From an unidentified bacterial endosymbiont (GTDB lineage Bacteria > Pseudomonadota > Gammaproteobacteria > Enterobacterales > Enterobacteriaceae), in assembly GCF_918797525.1 (NCBI RefSeq), contig NZ_OU963893.1, positions 3,906,001 through 3,970,000 on the forward strand: a stretch of 64,000 nucleotides of DNA, given 5' to 3'. The notes under the pieces were generated by a model that was given only the letters and a program-made list of their open reading frames with translations, was not told the DNA's origin and did not search any database. Shown piece after piece: positions 30,607 to 41,766 of this stretch (position 1 is its first letter; every line of letters begins with the position of its first letter). A program made the position numbers and the translations under genes.

Positions 30607-32358
30607 TTACAGCGCTTTCCAGGCATCGCCCCAGGCAATACCTACGCCCGGTTCATAATAAGCAGGGCTGGAGCTGCACCATGCGCCTTCCGGTAGAGGT
30701 TTACACTGATACAGCGCCCCATTGTTATTCACAATGTCACCCGCAGCCCAGGTATGCGTGCTGTTCCAGGCAGGATAACCCTCCTCCTGGCCCTCGTCAG
30801 AAGAGGCTTTCGCCTTAACGTTCAGGGTATATTCGGTTGTGTCGACAAACGTACCGTCGCTCACCTTCAGGTTCACCAGAAACTGACTCTCTTTTGTCAC
30901 GTCCGGCGCGCTAAAGGTGATGACAGCTTTGTCGTCACCGCTGATGGTTTTACCGTCCTGCGACATCCAGGTATAAGTCAGTTTATCTCCGTTGGCATCG
31001 GTAGAGCCTGATGCACTCAGCGATACTTGGCTACCGGCGTCAACTGCACCCACCGGTCCCGCGATGTGCGCAACTGGCGCAACATTTTCAGCAGGCACAG
31101 GAGCTGGCGTCGCCTCTTCTTCTGGCTGGTCAGAATTTTCTACAATATTGACATTGAAGTACTTCTGCACGCATTTCGAGTAATCTCCTTCTTTAAACGC
31201 GGTGAACGGAGTTTGATAGCCGACCAACTGGCAGGAGTAGGTTTTGCCGTCCGGCGTATCCGCGCTCCATCCCCAGTCCTCTTCCCAGTAGATTGGCAAA
31301 GCCCCTGCGCCACCTTCGTCAAACTGCTTCATCTTCTTACAGCCCAGCACTTCAGTATCAGCAATGGGTACCTTCAGATAGGTAGCGAATTCTTTATAGT
31401 AGGCAATACGGTTAAGCGACTGAGCATTTTCTTCTGCGCCACCACACTCAACTCCGCCGTTGATTATCTGGATTGTGACACCAAAACCAGGGACCAGGCC
31501 GTTCTCTTTATCACGATCGTTAGGCTGCCAGGTACCGTCAATCACGTGAAGCATGGAAGGTTTTGGCGGCTGTGGGTAAACGAAGAAGAAGATGGCGCTT
31601 GCCAGGTTCATCCAGGTATCTGCTACCCGTTCAGGGTTATCCAGTAATGGGCGGACATCGCCATACATGGCATCAGAGAAAGGACCATAGTTATAGTTGT
31701 ATGAGAGCTGCTTCGCACCGCGACCAAAATAGCTCAGGTAGTCACCGTCCTTATCTTTACCACATGGCCAGGTCTGTCCCTGCCAGATATCAGGGTTACA
31801 TTCGCCGTTATAGCCGCCTTTCTGGCCTTCAACCCAGCCAACTTCACGCAGATAGACCAGCGCCTGACGCCACTCAGGAATATCACGCCAGTTTTCATGA
31901 CCACCGGTTTCCTGAGCAAAGTGAGCAAACATTGTCGCCAGTGATTTGCGGCAAATGGCATCGCTATCACGACCATCTGTATAGGTACCGCACACTGCCG
32001 GGAACTTACCCACTGCTTTCAGGAAATTAGCATAGGTATATTCCGGTGCCCGCATTGGAAACAGGTGATCCCAGTCTTGTTCGGAAATAACACCTTCGAC
32101 CCGTTTCACGTTCTCCGGATTTGCCGCCCGGCCCGGCTCAATTTTTTCCACTTCGCTATTAGGCAGTGTCGCAATAGACGTTTTAACTGCGTTCATCAGC
32201 GGGAAATCGGTCAGCGCTTTTTCTTTTGCCGCCAGTTCACTGGCCGGGATGGTGTAGGGTTCACTGCTACTGAGCAGGGAGGCTGCATGGGCGCCAGATA
32301 AGCTAAACAGGATCCCAGCAGCAAGAGTACTGAGCACCATTTTTTTTCGCATTGCCAT
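30607..32358 (-). CDS. Secreted GH19 chitinase with PKD and chitin-binding domains
   Basis: 583 residues. Sec signal peptide (1-25, ending AHA). Residues about 80-400 form a GH19 lysozyme-like domain: catalytic Glu150 in FAHFAQETGGH, the family signature YFGRGAKQLSYNYNYG and the substrate-cleft segment VTIQIINGGVECG. A PKD domain (about 432-518, PVAHIAGPVGAVDAGSQV) and a C-terminal chitin-binding module of the CBM5/12 type (YPAWNSTHTWAAGDIVNNNGALYQC, about 528-583) follow. It should cut chitin outside the cell or in the periplasm. It lies between the ldcC scar and accA; E. coli has no such gene there. Confidence 0.92.
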   Translation of the reverse strand: MAMRKKMVLSTLAAGILFSLSGAHAASLLSSSEPYTIPASELAAKEKALTDFPLMNAVKTSIATLPNSEVEKIEPGRAANPENVKRVEGVISEQDWDHLFPMRAPEYTYANFLKAVGKFPAVCGTYTDGRDSDAICRKSLATMFAHFAQETGGHENWRDIPEWRQALVYLREVGWVEGQKGGYNGECNPDIWQGQTWPCGKDKDGDYLSYFGRGAKQLSYNYNYGPFSDAMYGDVRPLLDNPERVADTWMNLASAIFFFVYPQPPKPSMLHVIDGTWQPNDRDKENGLVPGFGVTIQIINGGVECGGAEENAQSLNRIAYYKEFATYLKVPIADTEVLGCKKMKQFDEGGAGALPIYWEEDWGWSADTPDGKTYSCQLVGYQTPFTAFKEGDYSKCVQKYFNVNIVENSDQPEEEATPAPVPAENVAPVAHIAGPVGAVDAGSQVSLSASGSTDANGDKLTYTWMSQDGKTISGDDKAVITFSAPDVTKESQFLVNLKVSDGTFVDTTEYTLNVKAKASSDEGQEEGYPAWNSTHTWAAGDIVNNNGALYQCKPLPEGAWCSSSPAYYEPGVGIAWGDAWKAL

Positions 32359-32484
32359 AATTAATCTCCTTGAATGTTTTTTCCAGACCAGCTCGTGTCA
32401 AATGGCTGACCGTGCTCAGAGTTTCAAGGACTATGGACTTAATGACTCAATCATTTTGCCTCATTCTCATCTCATTTTTTTCTC

Positions 32485-32512
32485 AAAAAAAAGGGCCGGA
32501 AAATCCGGCCCC
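32485..32512 (-). terminator. Rho-independent terminator of accA
   Basis: GGGGCCGGATTTTCCGGCCC then eight T residues on the minus strand, just past the accA stop; a textbook terminator that ends the long lpxD-accA gene run. Confidence 0.9.
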
Positions 32513-32535
32513 TGAGATAAAAATGATGTAGCTAA

Positions 32536-33495
32536 TCAAGCATAACCGTAGGTCATCAGGCGCTGATAACGACGGTTGAGCAGCTCTTCTTTGCTCAGCA
32601 CGTCGAGGTCGGCCAGGTCGGCCAGCAGTTGCGCTTTCAGGGAAGCAGCCATCACTTCCGGCTTACGATGCGCGCCACCCAGAGGTTCCGGGATAATGGT
32701 ATCGATAAGCTTAAGCTCTTTCAGGCGTGGGGCAATGATGCCCATCGCTTCTGCAGCCAGCGGAGCTTTGTCGGCGCTTTTCCAAAGAATAGACGCACAC
32801 CCTTCCGGAGAGATAACGGAATAGGTGCTGTACTGCAGCATATTCACTTTATCGCCCACACCAATGGCCAGAGCGCCACCGGACCCCCCTTCGCCGATCA
32901 CGGTACAGATAACCGGCACGCTCAGACGAGACATCTCACGCAGGTTGCGTGCTATGGCTTCAGACTGACCGCGCTCTTCCGCGCCCACGCCAGGATACGC
33001 CCCCGGGGTGTCGATAAAGGTGATGATTGGCATATTGAAACGCTCAGCCATCTCCATCAGACGCAGGGCTTTACGGTAGCCTTCCGGTGCTGGCATACCG
33101 AAGTTGCGGCGGATCTTCTCTTTGGTTTCACGCCCTTTTTGATGACCAATGATCATCACCGGGCGTCCGTCGAGACGCGCGATCCCACCGACGATAGCTT
33201 TGTCGTCAGCGTAAGCGCGATCGCCTGCCAGTTCGTCGAACTCATCAAACGCCAGGCGGACATAATCCAGGGTGTACGGACGCTGCGGGTGACGCGCCAA
33301 CTGGGCTACCTGCCATGCGCCGAGATCGGCAAAGATTTTGCGCGTCAGTTCTACGCTTTTTTCGCGCAGACGATGCACTTCTTCGTCGATGTTAATATCC
33401 AGTTTTTCATCCTGACGGCTTACAGCTGTCAAAGAATCGATTTTCGCTTCCAGCTCTGCAATAGGCTGTTCGAAATCAAGGAAATTCAGACTCAT
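32536..33495 (-). CDS. accA: Acetyl-CoA carboxylase carboxyltransferase subunit alpha
   Basis: 319 residues, the E. coli length. With AccD it moves the carboxyl group from carboxybiotin to acetyl-CoA, the first committed step of fatty-acid synthesis. The crotonase-fold core shows [49 protein letters not shown] and the oxyanion glycines in [15 protein letters not shown]. It follows dnaE by 12 bases. Confidence 0.98.
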   Translation of the reverse strand: MSLNFLDFEQPIAELEAKIDSLTAVSRQDEKLDINIDEEVHRLREKSVELTRKIFADLGAWQVAQLARHPQRPYTLDYVRLAFDEFDELAGDRAYADDKAIVGGIARLDGRPVMIIGHQKGRETKEKIRRNFGMPAPEGYRKALRLMEMAERFNMPIITFIDTPGAYPGVGAEERGQSEAIARNLREMSRLSVPVICTVIGEGGSGGALAIGVGDKVNMLQYSTYSVISPEGCASILWKSADKAPLAAEAMGIIAPRLKELKLIDTIIPEPLGGAHRKPEVMAASLKAQLLADLADLDVLSKEELLNRRYQRLMTYGYA

Positions 33496-33507
33496 AGTAT
33501 TCCTGTA

Positions 33508-36500
33508 TTAGTCAAACTCCAGTTCCACCTGCTCCGAACCAATAAGGCCACGGAGATCGTTGAGTAAACGATCGCTCGGAGAGACACGCCACGTTGCACC
33601 AAAGCGCAATCGCGCACGTGCATCCGCCCTCTGATAGTAGAGATGTACTGGAATGGTCCCCGAGCGGTGGGGTTCCAGAGACTGACGGAGTCGGTTTAAA
33701 AGCTGGTCATCAATTTGCCTGTCCGTCAGCGAGATAGCAAGCCCGCGAGCATATTTTTCACGGGCTTCGTCAATGTCCATCACTTCGCGGGCGGTCATTT
33801 TAAGCCCCCCGCTGAAGTCATCAAAGCTGACCTGTCCGCTGACGATAAGTATGCGGTCTTTTTCCAGCAATTGCTGGTATTTATCCAGCGCGTCGGTGAA
33901 CAACATCACCTCCAGACGCCCGGAACGGTCATCCAGCGTACAGATGCCGATACGATTGCCGCGCTTGGTGACCATTACCCTTGCAGCAATCACGAGCCCA
34001 GCAGCCGTGGTGATTTTACCACGATCTGTCGGATGCATGTCTTTCAGCCTGTTGCCTCCGACATAGCGCTCAATTTCTTTAATGTACTGGTTGATTGGGT
34101 GGCCCGTCAGATACAAGCCTAAGGTTTCACGCTCGCCATCCAGCACCACCTGTTCCGGCCAGGGCTGACAGTTAGAATAAGACTGCTCTATTTGCTCAGG
34201 CTCTTCCGCCAGCACGCCAAACATATCCGCCTGGCCAATGGCTTCCGCTTTTGCATGCTGATCTGCCGCTTTAAGGGCATCGCCGAGCGAGTTCATCAGC
34301 GCGGCACGGTGCGGGCCCAGCCTGTCGAATGCGCCGGACATGATCAGTTTTTCGAGCACGCGGCGGTTCAGCTTTTTGGTGTCGGTACGGGCGCACAGAT
34401 CGAACAGCTCGCGAAAGTAGCCGCCGTTGTTACGCGCCTCGATGATCGCCTCAATAGGCCCCTCACCCACGCCCTTGATCGCGCCGATCCCGTAAACAAT
34501 TTCCCCGTGTTCATTCACGTGGAAATGATACAGGCCTGAGTTAATGTCCGGCGGCAGGATCTTCAACCCCATACGCCAGCACTCATCCACCAGGCCAACG
34601 ACCTTCTCGGTGTTGTCCATATCCGCCGTCATTACTGCCGCCATAAACTCGGCAGGATAGTGCGCCTTCAGCCACAGCGTTTGATAGGACACCAAAGCAT
34701 AGGCGGCGGAGTGAGATTTGTTAAAGCCGTACCCGGCGAATTTCTCTACAAGGTCAAAGATTTTGATCGCCAGTTCGCCATCAATACCGTTTTTTCTCGC
34801 GCCTTCTTCGAAGGTGCCACGCTGCCTGGCCATCTCTTCCGGCTTTTTCTTACCCATCGCACGACGCAGCATATCCGCGCCGCCAAGGGTGTAGCCAGAG
34901 AGCACCTGGGCAATCTGCATGACCTGTTCCTGATACAGGATGATGCCGTAGGTCGGCTCCAGCACCGGTTTCAGGCATTCGTGCTGCCACTGCACGTCCG
35001 GATAGGAAATCTCTTCGCGCCCGTGCTTACGGTCGATAAAGTTATCTACCATCCCGGACTGTAGCGGGCCCGGACGGAACAGGGCTACCAGGGCGATCAT
35101 ATCTTCGAAGCAGTCAGGCTGCAGGCGTTTAATCAAATCTTTCATGCCGCGGGATTCAAGCTGGAAAACGGCTGTCGTCTCCGAGCGCTGCAGCATGTCG
35201 AAACTTTTTTTGTCATCCAGCGGGATAGCGGCGATATCTATCGGCTCCAGCCCCTGCTTTTCCCGGCGCGGGTTGATCATCTTCAGCGCCCAGTCGATGA
35301 TCGTCAGCGTACGCAGGCCGAGGAAGTCGAACTTCACCAGCCCGGCGTATTCCACGTCGTTCTTATCAAACTGAGTCACTGGATGCTGACCGGCTTCGTC
35401 ACAATAGAGCGGCGCAAAGTCGGTAATTTTCGTCGGGGCGATCACCACGCCACCCGCATGTTTACCGGCGTTACGCGTGACGCCTTCCAGCTTGCGCGCC
35501 ATGTCGATCAGCGCTTTAACTTCCTCGTCGGCCTCGTAGATTTCAGGCAGCTGCGGCTCGGCTTCAAAAGCCTTCGCCAGCGTCATACCCGGATCGGGCG
35601 GCACCAGTTTTGAAATACGATCGACAAAACCGTACGGGTGGCCCAGCACGCGGCCTACGTCGCGGATAACCGCTTTTGCCGCCATGGTACCGAAGGTAAT
35701 AATCTGTGATACCGCATCGCGGCCGTACATGTCCGCGACGTGCTCGATAACCTGATCGCGCTTTTCCATACAGAAATCGACATCAAAGTCGGGCATCGAG
35801 ACGCGTTCAGGGTTAAGGAAACGTTCGAACAGCAGGTCAAATTCCAGCGGATCGAGGTCGGTAATTTTCAGCGCATAGGCTACCAGTGAGCCTGCGCCAG
35901 ACCCACGACCCGGGCCAACCGGCACGCCATTATCCTTCGACCACTGGATAAACTCCATAACGATCAGGAAGTAACCCGGGAAGCCCATCTGGTTGATGAC
36001 CTGGAGTTCAATATCCAGACGCTCATCATAAGGCGGACGCTTCTCTTTACGAACTCCTTCATCCGGGAACAGAAATTCCAGACGCTCTTCCAGACCTTCT
36101 TTCGATTTGACGACCAGGAAATCTTCTGTGGTCATGTCGCCCGTCGGGAACTGCGGCAAGAAGTATTCACCCAGACGAACGGTAACGTTACAGCGCTTGG
36201 CTATCTCAACGCTGTTTTCCAGCGCTTCCGGAATATCAGAGAAGAGCTCGCACATCTCTGCTTCGTTACGCATATACTGCTGCGAAGAGTAGTTGCGCGG
36301 GCGCTTCGGGTCGTCGAGTGTAAAACCGTCATGGATCGCGACGCGGATCTCATGAGCGTCAAAGTCGCCTGATTCCAGGAAACGCACGTCGTTGGTCGCC
36401 ACAACGGGCAGCCCCCGCTCTTCCGCCAACGCCACCGCCGCATGAAGGTAGCTCTCTTCGTCGGCGCGTCCGGTACGAATAAGCTCCAGATAGTAACGAT

Positions 36501-36990
36501 CCGGGAAATATTCTTCATAGAACGACACGCACTGATCCACCAACGCGCTGTTGCCACGCAGCAGACATTTACCTACATCGCCCATGCGCCCGCCGGAGAT
36601 CAGCAGCAGACCGTCGTTAAGCTCCGCCAGCCAGTCGCGCTCGATCCACGGCCCCAGCGCGCCATAGCCCCGCTGATAGGCTTTTGAAATAAGCAGGGTG
36701 AGGTTTTGATAACCCGTGTTGTTCATCGCTAACACGGAAATCTGCGTCATTTCATCGCCGAGCACCTCGCTCTGGACATGAAAATCTGCGCCGACAATAG
36801 GTTTTATCCCCGCGCCATGCGCCGTTCCGTAGAACTTAACCAGGCCACACAGGTTGGTGAAGTCGGTGATCGCCAGCGCTGGCATGCCAAGCGCGGCCGC
36901 CTTTTTTACCAGCGGTCCGGTCTTCGCCAGCCCATCGATCATGGAGTAGTCGCTATGCACCCGCAGGTGTACGAAACGTGGTTCAGCCAT
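33508..36990 (-). CDS. dnaE: DNA polymerase III alpha subunit
   Basis: 1160 residues, full length. PHP domain first ([16 protein letters not shown]), then the C-family polymerase with the catalytic aspartates in [13 protein letters not shown] (about 401-403) and Asp555-region [10 protein letters not shown], the beta-clamp-binding motif near residue 920 (QADMFG) and the OB and tau-binding C-terminal parts. It is the replicative polymerase and partners DnaQ from the same window. It lies between rnhB and accA, all on one strand. Confidence 0.98.
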   Translation of the reverse strand: MAEPRFVHLRVHSDYSMIDGLAKTGPLVKKAAALGMPALAITDFTNLCGLVKFYGTAHGAGIKPIVGADFHVQSEVLGDEMTQISVLAMNNTGYQNLTLLISKAYQRGYGALGPWIERDWLAELNDGLLLISGGRMGDVGKCLLRGNSALVDQCVSFYEEYFPDRYYLELIRTGRADEESYLHAAVALAEERGLPVVATNDVRFLESGDFDAHEIRVAIHDGFTLDDPKRPRNYSSQQYMRNEAEMCELFSDIPEALENSVEIAKRCNVTVRLGEYFLPQFPTGDMTTEDFLVVKSKEGLEERLEFLFPDEGVRKEKRPPYDERLDIELQVINQMGFPGYFLIVMEFIQWSKDNGVPVGPGRGSGAGSLVAYALKITDLDPLEFDLLFERFLNPERVSMPDFDVDFCMEKRDQVIEHVADMYGRDAVSQIITFGTMAAKAVIRDVGRVLGHPYGFVDRISKLVPPDPGMTLAKAFEAEPQLPEIYEADEEVKALIDMARKLEGVTRNAGKHAGGVVIAPTKITDFAPLYCDEAGQHPVTQFDKNDVEYAGLVKFDFLGLRTLTIIDWALKMINPRREKQGLEPIDIAAIPLDDKKSFDMLQRSETTAVFQLESRGMKDLIKRLQPDCFEDMIALVALFRPGPLQSGMVDNFIDRKHGREEISYPDVQWQHECLKPVLEPTYGIILYQEQVMQIAQVLSGYTLGGADMLRRAMGKKKPEEMARQRGTFEEGARKNGIDGELAIKIFDLVEKFAGYGFNKSHSAAYALVSYQTLWLKAHYPAEFMAAVMTADMDNTEKVVGLVDECWRMGLKILPPDINSGLYHFHVNEHGEIVYGIGAIKGVGEGPIEAIIEARNNGGYFRELFDLCARTDTKKLNRRVLEKLIMSGAFDRLGPHRAALMNSLGDALKAADQHAKAEAIGQADMFGVLAEEPEQIEQSYSNCQPWPEQVVLDGERETLGLYLTGHPINQYIKEIERYVGGNRLKDMHPTDRGKITTAAGLVIAARVMVTKRGNRIGICTLDDRSGRLEVMLFTDALDKYQQLLEKDRILIVSGQVSFDDFSGGLKMTAREVMDIDEAREKYARGLAISLTDRQIDDQLLNRLRQSLEPHRSGTIPVHLYYQRADARARLRFGATWRVSPSDRLLNDLRGLIGSEQVELEFD

Positions 36991-37028
36991 CTTGAGATCC
37001 CGCGTTACTTAATTGCTTGCGTCTTGAT

Positions 37029-37625
37029 TCAGGACACTCGTCCCAGCGCGCGTTTCACCGGGCCAAAACTGCGTCGGTGATGTTCGGTTGCGCCATGTTC
37101 AGCCAGCTTTTCCAGATGGAAAGCGGTTGGATACCCCTTGTGACGGGCGAAACCATACGCGGGATAAGTGAGGTCCAGCGCAGCCATTTCGGCGTCGCGC
37201 GTCACTTTGGCAATAATAGAAGCCGCACTGATTTCCGGCACCCGGCTATCCCCTTTCACGACCGCCATCGAAGGTACGGGTAGCGCCGGACAGCGGTTAC
37301 CGTCAATCAGGACAAATTCAGGCACGATCTTCAGACCGGCGACGGCACGCTGCATTGCCAGCATGGTGGCATGCAGAATATTAAGCTCGTCAATCTCATG
37401 CGGCTCTGCGCGCCCCAGGCTCCAGGCCAGCGCATGTTCTTTAATCTCGCCAAATAGCGCCAGGCGGCGCTTTTCGGACAATTTTTTCGAGTCGTTCAGT
37501 CCGACGATCGGACGTGCAGGATCGAGGATCACTGCAGCAGTCACCACCGCCCCTACCAGAGGTCCACGCCCGACTTCGTCCACACCCGCAACGAGATGCG
37601 TGTGAGGATAAATAAAGTCCATCAT
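37029..37625 (-). CDS. rnhB: Ribonuclease HII
   Basis: 198 residues. It removes single ribonucleotides from DNA. Motif [14 protein letters not shown] holds the first acidic pair (Asp, Glu), with [17 protein letters not shown] and [22 protein letters not shown] behind it. The ATG overlaps the lpxB stop (ATGA); a second ATG is the next codon. Confidence 0.97.
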   Translation of the reverse strand: MMDFIYPHTHLVAGVDEVGRGPLVGAVVTAAVILDPARPIVGLNDSKKLSEKRRLALFGEIKEHALAWSLGRAEPHEIDELNILHATMLAMQRAVAGLKIVPEFVLIDGNRCPALPVPSMAVVKGDSRVPEISAASIIAKVTRDAEMAALDLTYPAYGFARHKGYPTAFHLEKLAEHGATEHHRRSFGPVKRALGRVS

Positions 37626-38770
37626 TGTGCTAACTCCAGCACCGCGTTAGCCGCTTGCTCATCGGCATTACAGCGGATCTGCAGATGCAGTTCGCGGAAC
37701 GTATCATGTACCTGGTGGCTGGTTTTGCCGTTTGCCAGCAGCGGCAATAGCGCCTCGGCCAGCGCCTGCGGGTGACACTCGTCCTGCAGAAGTTCCTTCA
37801 CCAGTTCGCGCCCGGCAAGCAGGTTTGGCAGTGATACATAGTCCGTTTTCACCAGCCGTTTCGCCAGCCAGAAGGTAAACGGCTTCATGCGGTAACCCAC
37901 CACCATCGGACACTTTGCCAGCATACATTCCAGCGCCGCCGTACCGGAAGCCAGCAGTGCGGCATCGCTTGCGACCATTGCCTCACGGCCCTTTCCATCG
38001 AGCAGGTGGACATCAAGATCGGGGGCAACGTCGGCTTTAATGCGCTCAAACTGCTCGCGGCGTTTGGCATTCACCAGCGGCACGACCACTTCAAGGTCGG
38101 GATAAGTCTGGCGGAGGATACGTGCCGTTTTCAGGAAATCGGCACTCAGCATCTCAACTTCTGCGCCGCGGCTTCCCGGCAACAATGCCAGACAGTGAGC
38201 ATCATGCGGGATGCCCAGCGCGTCACGCGCCGCGTTTTTATCGGGATCCAACGGCATCGCATCCGCCATGGTATGGCCGATAAAGCGGCATGGAACATTG
38301 AATTTATCGTAAAACGCTTTTTCGAAAGGCAGAAAAGCCAACACCAGATGGGTAGACCGTCCGATTTTGAAAACGCGTTTCTGTCGCCACGCCCAGACGG
38401 ACGGACTGACGTAATGTATGGTTTTGATCCCCTGCTTTTTCAGGTTCCCTTCGAGGGTGATATTAAAATCAGGCGCATCAATTCCGACAAACACATCGGG
38501 TTTGAGGTCGGTAAAACGACGGGTGAGATCGGCGCGAATATGCAGCAAACGGCGCAAGCGCCCCAGCACCTCAACGATGCCCATCACCGCCAGCTCTTCC
38601 ATCTCATACCAGGCTTCACAGCCTTCGGCCTGCATCAGCGGGCCAGCCACGCCCACGAAGCGCGCGTTGGGCACACGCGCCTTAAGCGCACGGATGAGAC
38701 CTGCGCCAAGAATATCGCCGGAAGTTTCCCCGGCGACCAGGGCAATCGTAAGCGGACGACCGTCGACCAT
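37622..38770 (-). CDS. lpxB: Lipid A disaccharide synthase
   Basis: 382 residues. GT-B-type glycosyltransferase of family GT19 that joins UDP-diacylglucosamine and lipid X at the inner membrane. Conserved segments [43 protein letters not shown] and the donor-site [11 protein letters not shown] are present. Overlaps lpxA by one base (TAATG) and rnhB by four. Confidence 0.98.
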   Translation of the reverse strand: MVDGRPLTIALVAGETSGDILGAGLIRALKARVPNARFVGVAGPLMQAEGCEAWYEMEELAVMGIVEVLGRLRRLLHIRADLTRRFTDLKPDVFVGIDAPDFNITLEGNLKKQGIKTIHYVSPSVWAWRQKRVFKIGRSTHLVLAFLPFEKAFYDKFNVPCRFIGHTMADAMPLDPDKNAARDALGIPHDAHCLALLPGSRGAEVEMLSADFLKTARILRQTYPDLEVVVPLVNAKRREQFERIKADVAPDLDVHLLDGKGREAMVASDAALLASGTAALECMLAKCPMVVGYRMKPFTFWLAKRLVKTDYVSLPNLLAGRELVKELLQDECHPQALAEALLPLLANGKTSHQVHDTFRELHLQIRCNADEQAANAVLELAQ

Positions 38771-39558
38771 TAACGAATCAGACCACGCGTGGAACGTTCA
38801 AAGAATTCCATGAACGCATTCACTTCCGGGTGCTTATGCGCCAGTTCGGCAATTTCCGGCTTCGCCTCTTCCAGCGTTTTGCTGCTGCGATACAACTGCT
38901 TGTACGCGTTGCGGATGGCTGAAATCGCTTCGCGGCTAAAGCCACGACGTTTGAGGCCTTCGATGTTCACACCAAACGGCGTGGCATGGTTACCCTGCGC
39001 AATGACGTAAGGAGGGACGTCTTGCGCCACACCTGAGCATCCGCCAACCATCACGTGCGCACCAATGATGCAGAACTGATGGACCGCGGTCATGCCGCCA
39101 ATAATCGCGAAATCATCAATCGATACGTGTCCTGCCAGCGTTGCGTTGTTGGCAAGAATACAGCGGCTTCCTACGGTACAGTCATGCGCGATGTGCGCAT
39201 TAACCATAAACAGGTTATCGCTGCCTACCTTTGTTAACCCACCACCCTGTACTGTTCCACGATGAATGGTGACGCTTTCGCGAATACGGTTACGATCGCC
39301 GATTTCCAGACGGGTTAGTTCACCAGCATATTTGAGATCCTGGTTAACTTCCCCGATGGAGGCGAACTGATAGATCTCGTTGTTGCTGCCAATAGTCGTA
39401 TGACCATTCACTACAACGTGAGATTTCAGTACTGTACCCTCACCAATTTCAACATGGGGTCCAACAATACAAAACGGGCCGATGTGAACGTTAGCACCAA
39501 TGATGGCACCGACTTCCACAATAGCAGTAGGGTGTATAAAGGCAGATTTATCAATCAC
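38770..39558 (-). CDS. lpxA: UDP-N-acetylglucosamine acyltransferase
   Basis: 262 residues, GTG start. A left-handed beta-helix of hexapeptide repeats occupies residues 1-190, with catalytic His125 and His122 in NAHIAHDC, then a helical C-terminus. It adds 3-hydroxymyristate to UDP-GlcNAc, the first lipid A step. Three bases separate its start from the fabZ stop. Confidence 0.98.
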   Translation of the reverse strand: MIDKSAFIHPTAIVEVGAIIGANVHIGPFCIVGPHVEIGEGTVLKSHVVVNGHTTIGSNNEIYQFASIGEVNQDLKYAGELTRLEIGDRNRIRESVTIHRGTVQGGGLTKVGSDNLFMVNAHIAHDCTVGSRCILANNATLAGHVSIDDFAIIGGMTAVHQFCIIGAHVMVGGCSGVAQDVPPYVIAQGNHATPFGVNIEGLKRRGFSREAISAIRNAYKQLYRSSKTLEEAKPEIAELAHKHPEVNAFMEFFERSTRGLIR

Positions 39559-39561
39559 GTA

Positions 39562-40017
39562 TCAGGACTCCCGGCTTCTCGCGCACATCATAGTCGCTTC
39601 GCAAACTACTTTGCCGTCAACCAGAGCTACGCCTTTGAAGCGTGTCAGGCCGCGACGCGTTTTTTCAAAAGTGACTTCCATGATCATCTGATCGCCAGGT
39701 ACAACAGGACGCTTAAAGCGTGCTTCATCGATACCCGCGAAATAATACAACTCACCCGGCTCCAGTTTACCTACGCTTTTAAAGGCAAGAATACCGGTTG
39801 CCTGTGCCATTGCTTCCAGAATCAACACCCCCGGGAAGATAGGCTTACCAGGGAAGTGTCCCTGGAAAAATGGCTCGTTAACGGAAACATTTTTCACTGC
39901 GCGCAGAAAACGACCTTCTTCAAAATCCAGCACGCGGTCTACCAGCAAAAACGGGTAGCGGTGCGGCAGAAGTTCTAAAATCTCTTCAATATGCAGAGTA
40001 TGAGTGTCAGTAGTCAA
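39562..40017 (-). CDS. fabZ: 3-hydroxyacyl-ACP dehydratase FabZ
   Basis: 151 residues from a TTG start (MTTDTHTL) with AGGAAG upstream, as in E. coli; the longer open frame reaching an ATG 14 codons earlier has no support. Hot-dog fold with catalytic His54 (FQGHFPG) and Glu68 (LILEAM). It dehydrates 3-hydroxyacyl-ACP and so competes with LpxA for the same acyl chains, which is why the two genes sit together. Confidence 0.97.
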   Translation of the reverse strand: MTTDTHTLHIEEILELLPHRYPFLLVDRVLDFEEGRFLRAVKNVSVNEPFFQGHFPGKPIFPGVLILEAMAQATGILAFKSVGKLEPGELYYFAGIDEARFKRPVVPGDQMIMEVTFEKTRRGLTRFKGVALVDGKVVCEATMMCARSRES

Positions 40018-40120
40018 AATACTCTTCCTGTCAAATGTACTAAGTAGCAATAATAACACGGCCTGCCGGTTTATAAAAAAGCCGACAGGCCGGGCAAATT
40101 AGCGTTAAACGGGTGAACGC

Positions 40121-41146
40121 TTAATCTTGTTGATCGATTTTGCGCTCAATCGCTTTGAGTCGCTTGCTCATATCATCAATATTCATCACCAGAGCAGCTG
40201 TTTTACGCCATACCTTGTTGGGTTGCAGCGGAATGCCAGAGGAATAGACGCCGGGCTCAGTGATAGGGCGCATGACCATGCCCATTCCCGTCACTGTTAC
40301 CTTGTCGCATATTTCCATATGACCGTTGATCACGCTGGCGCCGCCAATCATGCAGTAACGGCCAATCTTCAGGCTACCAGCCATGATAACACCGCCCGCA
40401 ACTGCGGTATTGTCGCCAATCACAACGTTATGTGCAATCTGGCACTGGTTATCGATGATAACACCATTGCCAATAATGGTATCGTCAAGCGCCCCACGGT
40501 CAATGGTGGTACAAGCGCCGATCTCAACACGATCGCCGATAATTACCCGACCAAGTTGTGGGATCTTAACCCAATTACCACGATCGTTAGCGTAGCCAAA
40601 GCCGTCAGAACCAATCACCGTGCTGGACTGAACGAGGCAATTTTCGCCAATTTCAACTTCATGGTAAACGGATACATTGGCCCACAAACGGGTCCCTGTA
40701 CCGATTTTTGTTTGTTTCCCAACGAAGCAACCAGGGCCAATGACCACGTTATCGCCCAGCACAACGCCAGATTCAATAACGGCATTAGCGCCAATAGCGA
40801 CGTTGTGACCAAGCTGAGCCGTCGGGTCGATTGCTGCGCTGGCTGCTATGTTTTGTGCTGGCTGCGGCGTAGTATCAAGAATTTGAGCCATGCGCGCATA
40901 CGTCAGGTAGGGGTTTTTTACTACCAGTGCAGCGCTTGCGGCAAACGGAAGATCGTCCTGCGTCAGAACAACAGCTGACGCCTGGCATTGAGCCAGATGT
41001 TCACGGTACTTAGGGCTTACCATGAAGGTAATAGTGCCAGCTTTAGCCGATTGCATGGACGCAACAGCGGTGATGACGAGATCGCCATCACCGTGTAATT
41101 CTGCATCCAACTGCTGGGCTAAATCAGCCAGTCGAATTGAAGGCAT
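40121..41146 (-). CDS. lpxD: UDP-3-O-(3-hydroxymyristoyl)glucosamine N-acyltransferase
   Basis: 341 residues. N-terminal uridine-binding domain (1-100), then a left-handed beta-helix with catalytic His in [10 protein letters not shown] (about 239) and a C-terminal helix. Third step of lipid A synthesis. It follows skp by three bases. A GC-rich inverted repeat with an internal T run lies between it and fabZ. Confidence 0.98.
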   Translation of the reverse strand: MPSIRLADLAQQLDAELHGDGDLVITAVASMQSAKAGTITFMVSPKYREHLAQCQASAVVLTQDDLPFAASAALVVKNPYLTYARMAQILDTTPQPAQNIAASAAIDPTAQLGHNVAIGANAVIESGVVLGDNVVIGPGCFVGKQTKIGTGTRLWANVSVYHEVEIGENCLVQSSTVIGSDGFGYANDRGNWVKIPQLGRVIIGDRVEIGACTTIDRGALDDTIIGNGVIIDNQCQIAHNVVIGDNTAVAGGVIMAGSLKIGRYCMIGGASVINGHMEICDKVTVTGMGMVMRPITEPGVYSSGIPLQPNKVWRKTAALVMNIDDMSKRLKAIERKIDQQD

Positions 41147-41149
41147 TAC

Positions 41150-41644
41150 TTATTTAACCTGTTTTAGGACATCAGCGGTGATGTCTTTAACATCGCTGCT
41201 GTTAAACGCAACGGCGTTCGCATCAACAACCAGATCGATGCTCTGATCGGCAGCAACTGATTTAACAGCAGACTGAATGCGAGTGACCAGTTTACCACGC
41301 TCTTCGTTAGAACGACGCTGACGGTCTTGCTCGAAAGCCTGCGCTTTCTGAGAGAAGGTCTGGCGCTGCGCCATTACGTCTTTTTCCAGTTTGCTACGCT
41401 CGCTCGCTTTCATGGTAGAACCATCGCGCTGCAGACGCTGCATTTTGGACTGAAGATCGTTTTCCATACCCTGCAGTTCGCTTGCACGGCCTTTGAATTC
41501 GTTTTCCAGCGTCGCTGAAACACCTGTTTTCTGTGCAACCTGCTGGAACAAATTACCCATGTTGACGATTGCAATTTTGTCTGCTGCCTGAGCAGACGTT
41601 GCCATCGCTAAACCGAGACCTGCAGCTAATAACCACTTTTTCAC
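41150..41644 (-). CDS. skp: Periplasmic chaperone Skp
   Basis: 164 residues from a GTG start ([20 protein letters not shown]) at the E. coli position; signal peptide 1-20. The mature protein is a trimer with long helical arms, seen as coiled coil about 45-120 (Lys/Glu/Gln-rich). It carries unfolded outer-membrane proteins to BamA, encoded just upstream. Three residues longer than E. coli Skp. Confidence 0.96.
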   Translation of the reverse strand: MKKWLLAAGLGLAMATSAQAADKIAIVNMGNLFQQVAQKTGVSATLENEFKGRASELQGMENDLQSKMQRLQRDGSTMKASERSKLEKDVMAQRQTFSQKAQAFEQDRQRRSNEERGKLVTRIQSAVKSVAADQSIDLVVDANAVAFNSSDVKDITADVLKQVK

Positions 41645-41766
41645 AATTAACTCCTTACCATCCCATTGGCACCCGAAGGTACCGTTCTTTGCGTGGCAAG
41701 GCGATCGTCTTACCGATCGCCAGTTGTCAGCGCTACACTGCCAACGCATTCCGTTGCTGCGGATTA

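Noticed and set aside
32629..33567. A 312-codon open frame on the plus strand
   Set aside because: It lies antisense to accA and its sequence is a His/Arg-rich shadow of conserved codons; no Shine-Dalgarno site or family match.
40062..40093. GC-rich inverted repeat between lpxD and fabZ as a terminator
   Set aside because: The T run is in the loop and not after the stem; genes on both sides belong to one co-directional run, so termination here is not supported.
40127..40978. A 283-codon open frame on the plus strand
   Set aside because: Antisense to lpxD; the repeat-like Asn/His pattern mirrors the hexapeptide repeats of LpxD.
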